Notes under the pieces: generated by a model
Told to the model about the DNA's origin: nothing
Databases searched by the model: none
Seen by the model: only the letters and a program-made list of their open reading frames with translations
NCBI GenBank assembly: GCA_002409455.1
Contig: DHNI01000138.1
Span: 24,178 to 54,359 of the forward strand
Direction: 5' to 3'
Length of the DNA stretch: 30,182 nucleotides
Source: Firmicutes bacterium UBA5420
GTDB lineage: Bacteria > Bacillota > Limnochordia > Darwinibacteriales > Darwinibacteriaceae
Program-made: the position numbers and the translations under genes
Shown: piece by piece, positions 29,745-30,182 of the stretch
How the letters are laid out: each line of letters opens with the position of its first letter
How positions within the stretch are numbered: the stretch's first letter is position 1

Positions 29745-30182
29745 CTAGACTGCCTCTACATTTCCACCAGTTGCCAGCCTCATAATCTCGTGCTCCGTCA
29801 TGGTGGTGTCCAAGACTTCACCTTGAATTTGGCCATGGTACATTACCAAGGCTCTATCACAAAGGCGGATGATTTCTTGAGCTTCACTCGATAACACTAC
29901 GATGGCCATCCCTTCCTCAGCCAATTTCAGGATGATCTCGTAGATCTCTTCTTTGGCACCCACATCAACCCCCTGAGTAGGATTGTCTAGAATCAAAAGC
30001 TTGGGGTTGGCCGCCAGCCACTTAGCTAACACAACCTTCTGTTGGTTTCCGCCGGATAGTGTATGAATGGCATCTGTAACGCTCTGCAGTGTAATATCTA
30101 GCTCTCGCTGTTGGCTCTTGAAGAGCTCTTCGTGCCTGTTAATATTAATAACTCCCCTTGTGGAAAAAAGTGGCCAGGTGAC
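29745..30182 (-). CDS. Sugar ABC transporter ATP-binding protein, C-terminal part (cut by window edge)
   Basis: The reading frame is open to the window edge, so this is the last 145 residues of an RbsA/MglA-type protein with two nucleotide-binding domains; only part of the second is inside. Visible: the signature LSGGNQQKVVLAKWL, Walker B LLILDNPTQGVDVGAKEE and the switch region VVLSSEAQEIIRLCDRALVM. The catalytic glutamate after Walker B is Asn (DNPT instead of DEPT), so this second site may be degenerate, as reported for other two-domain sugar ATPases. It works with the permease encoded 13 bases downstream. Confidence 0.94.
   Translation of the reverse strand, partial: VTWPLFSTRGVININRHEELFKSQQRELDITLQSVTDAIHTLSGGNQQKVVLAKWLAANPKLLILDNPTQGVDVGAKEEIYEIILKLAEEGMAIVVLSSEAQEIIRLCDRALVMYHGQIQGEVLDTTMTEHEIMRLATGGNVEAV

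Noticed and set aside
1..30182. CRISPR arrays, tRNA or rRNA genes, insertion sequences, prophage or attachment sites
   Set aside because: Reading both strands showed no regularly spaced repeats, no tRNA-like folds in the intergenic regions and no transposase, integrase or phage genes.

Overview
The window looks like chromosomal DNA from an anaerobic member of the Bacillota (Firmicutes). The evidence is: strong GGAGG-type ribosome binding sites before almost every gene; intrinsic terminators with U-tracts; CtsR-type heat-shock operators; a CD3324-family protein, a DUF1858 protein and a class I (strict-anaerobe type) hybrid-cluster protein; and a phosphofructokinase with PPi-type residues. I see no phage genes, transposases, tRNA, rRNA or CRISPR array. 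Assignment below phylum level is not possible from the sequence alone.

Layout. Positions 1-4740 hold housekeeping and accessory enzymes: the 5' end of a LacI-type regulator, MsrB, a DUF362-HAD pair, an alpha/beta hydrolase and a phosphofructokinase-family kinase. At 4871-7631 are a prolyl oligopeptidase and a small heat-shock protein whose promoter is overlaid by CtsR-like repeats. At 7658-11706 lies a signalling cluster read leftwards: methyl-accepting chemotaxis protein, a structured leader with a short ORF, a CD3324-family DNA-binding protein, a second leader ending in a strong terminator, a membrane diguanylate cyclase and a DUF1858 protein. At 11784-13765 a membrane protein with an L7/L12 C-terminal-like segment, a pRiA4b ORF-3-like protein and GalE form an operon. 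At 13900-17103 are exonuclease III, the hybrid-cluster protein with its own promoter and possible operator, and a small HD protein resembling ppGpp hydrolases. At 17256-21027 an operon encodes an amino-acid-type ABC ATPase, a GH13 alpha-glucosidase and a GPH sugar symporter. At 21188-24660 are an EamA exporter and a convergent pair made of ornithine aminotransferase and a cyclic 2,3-diphosphoglycerate synthetase-like GTPase. At 25060-28626 divergent serC and serA are followed by a DUF1015 gene. At 28691-30182 are a ribose-type ABC permease and the 3' half of its ATPase, cut by the window edge.

The most interesting structure is at 9577-9723. Three copies of one 10-base element are arranged so that the middle copy can pair with either the upstream copy, which lies inside a 21-codon ORF with a good ribosome binding site, or the downstream copy, which covers the ribosome binding site and start of the CD3324 gene. 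This is the architecture of a translation-attenuation switch. A second leader, with its own extended -10 promoter, a possible 12-codon ORF, a long hairpin and a perfect terminator, follows before the diguanylate cyclase. Together they suggest a two-step, RNA-regulated signalling cluster. I do not recognise either leader as a known RNA family.

Other points of note are the apparent absence of a phosphoserine phosphatase next to serC/serA, where the DUF1015 protein with a ParB/SerK-like DGHHR motif takes that position; the unusual active site of the phosphofructokinase; and the full set of Rel-type hydrolase residues in the small HD protein.
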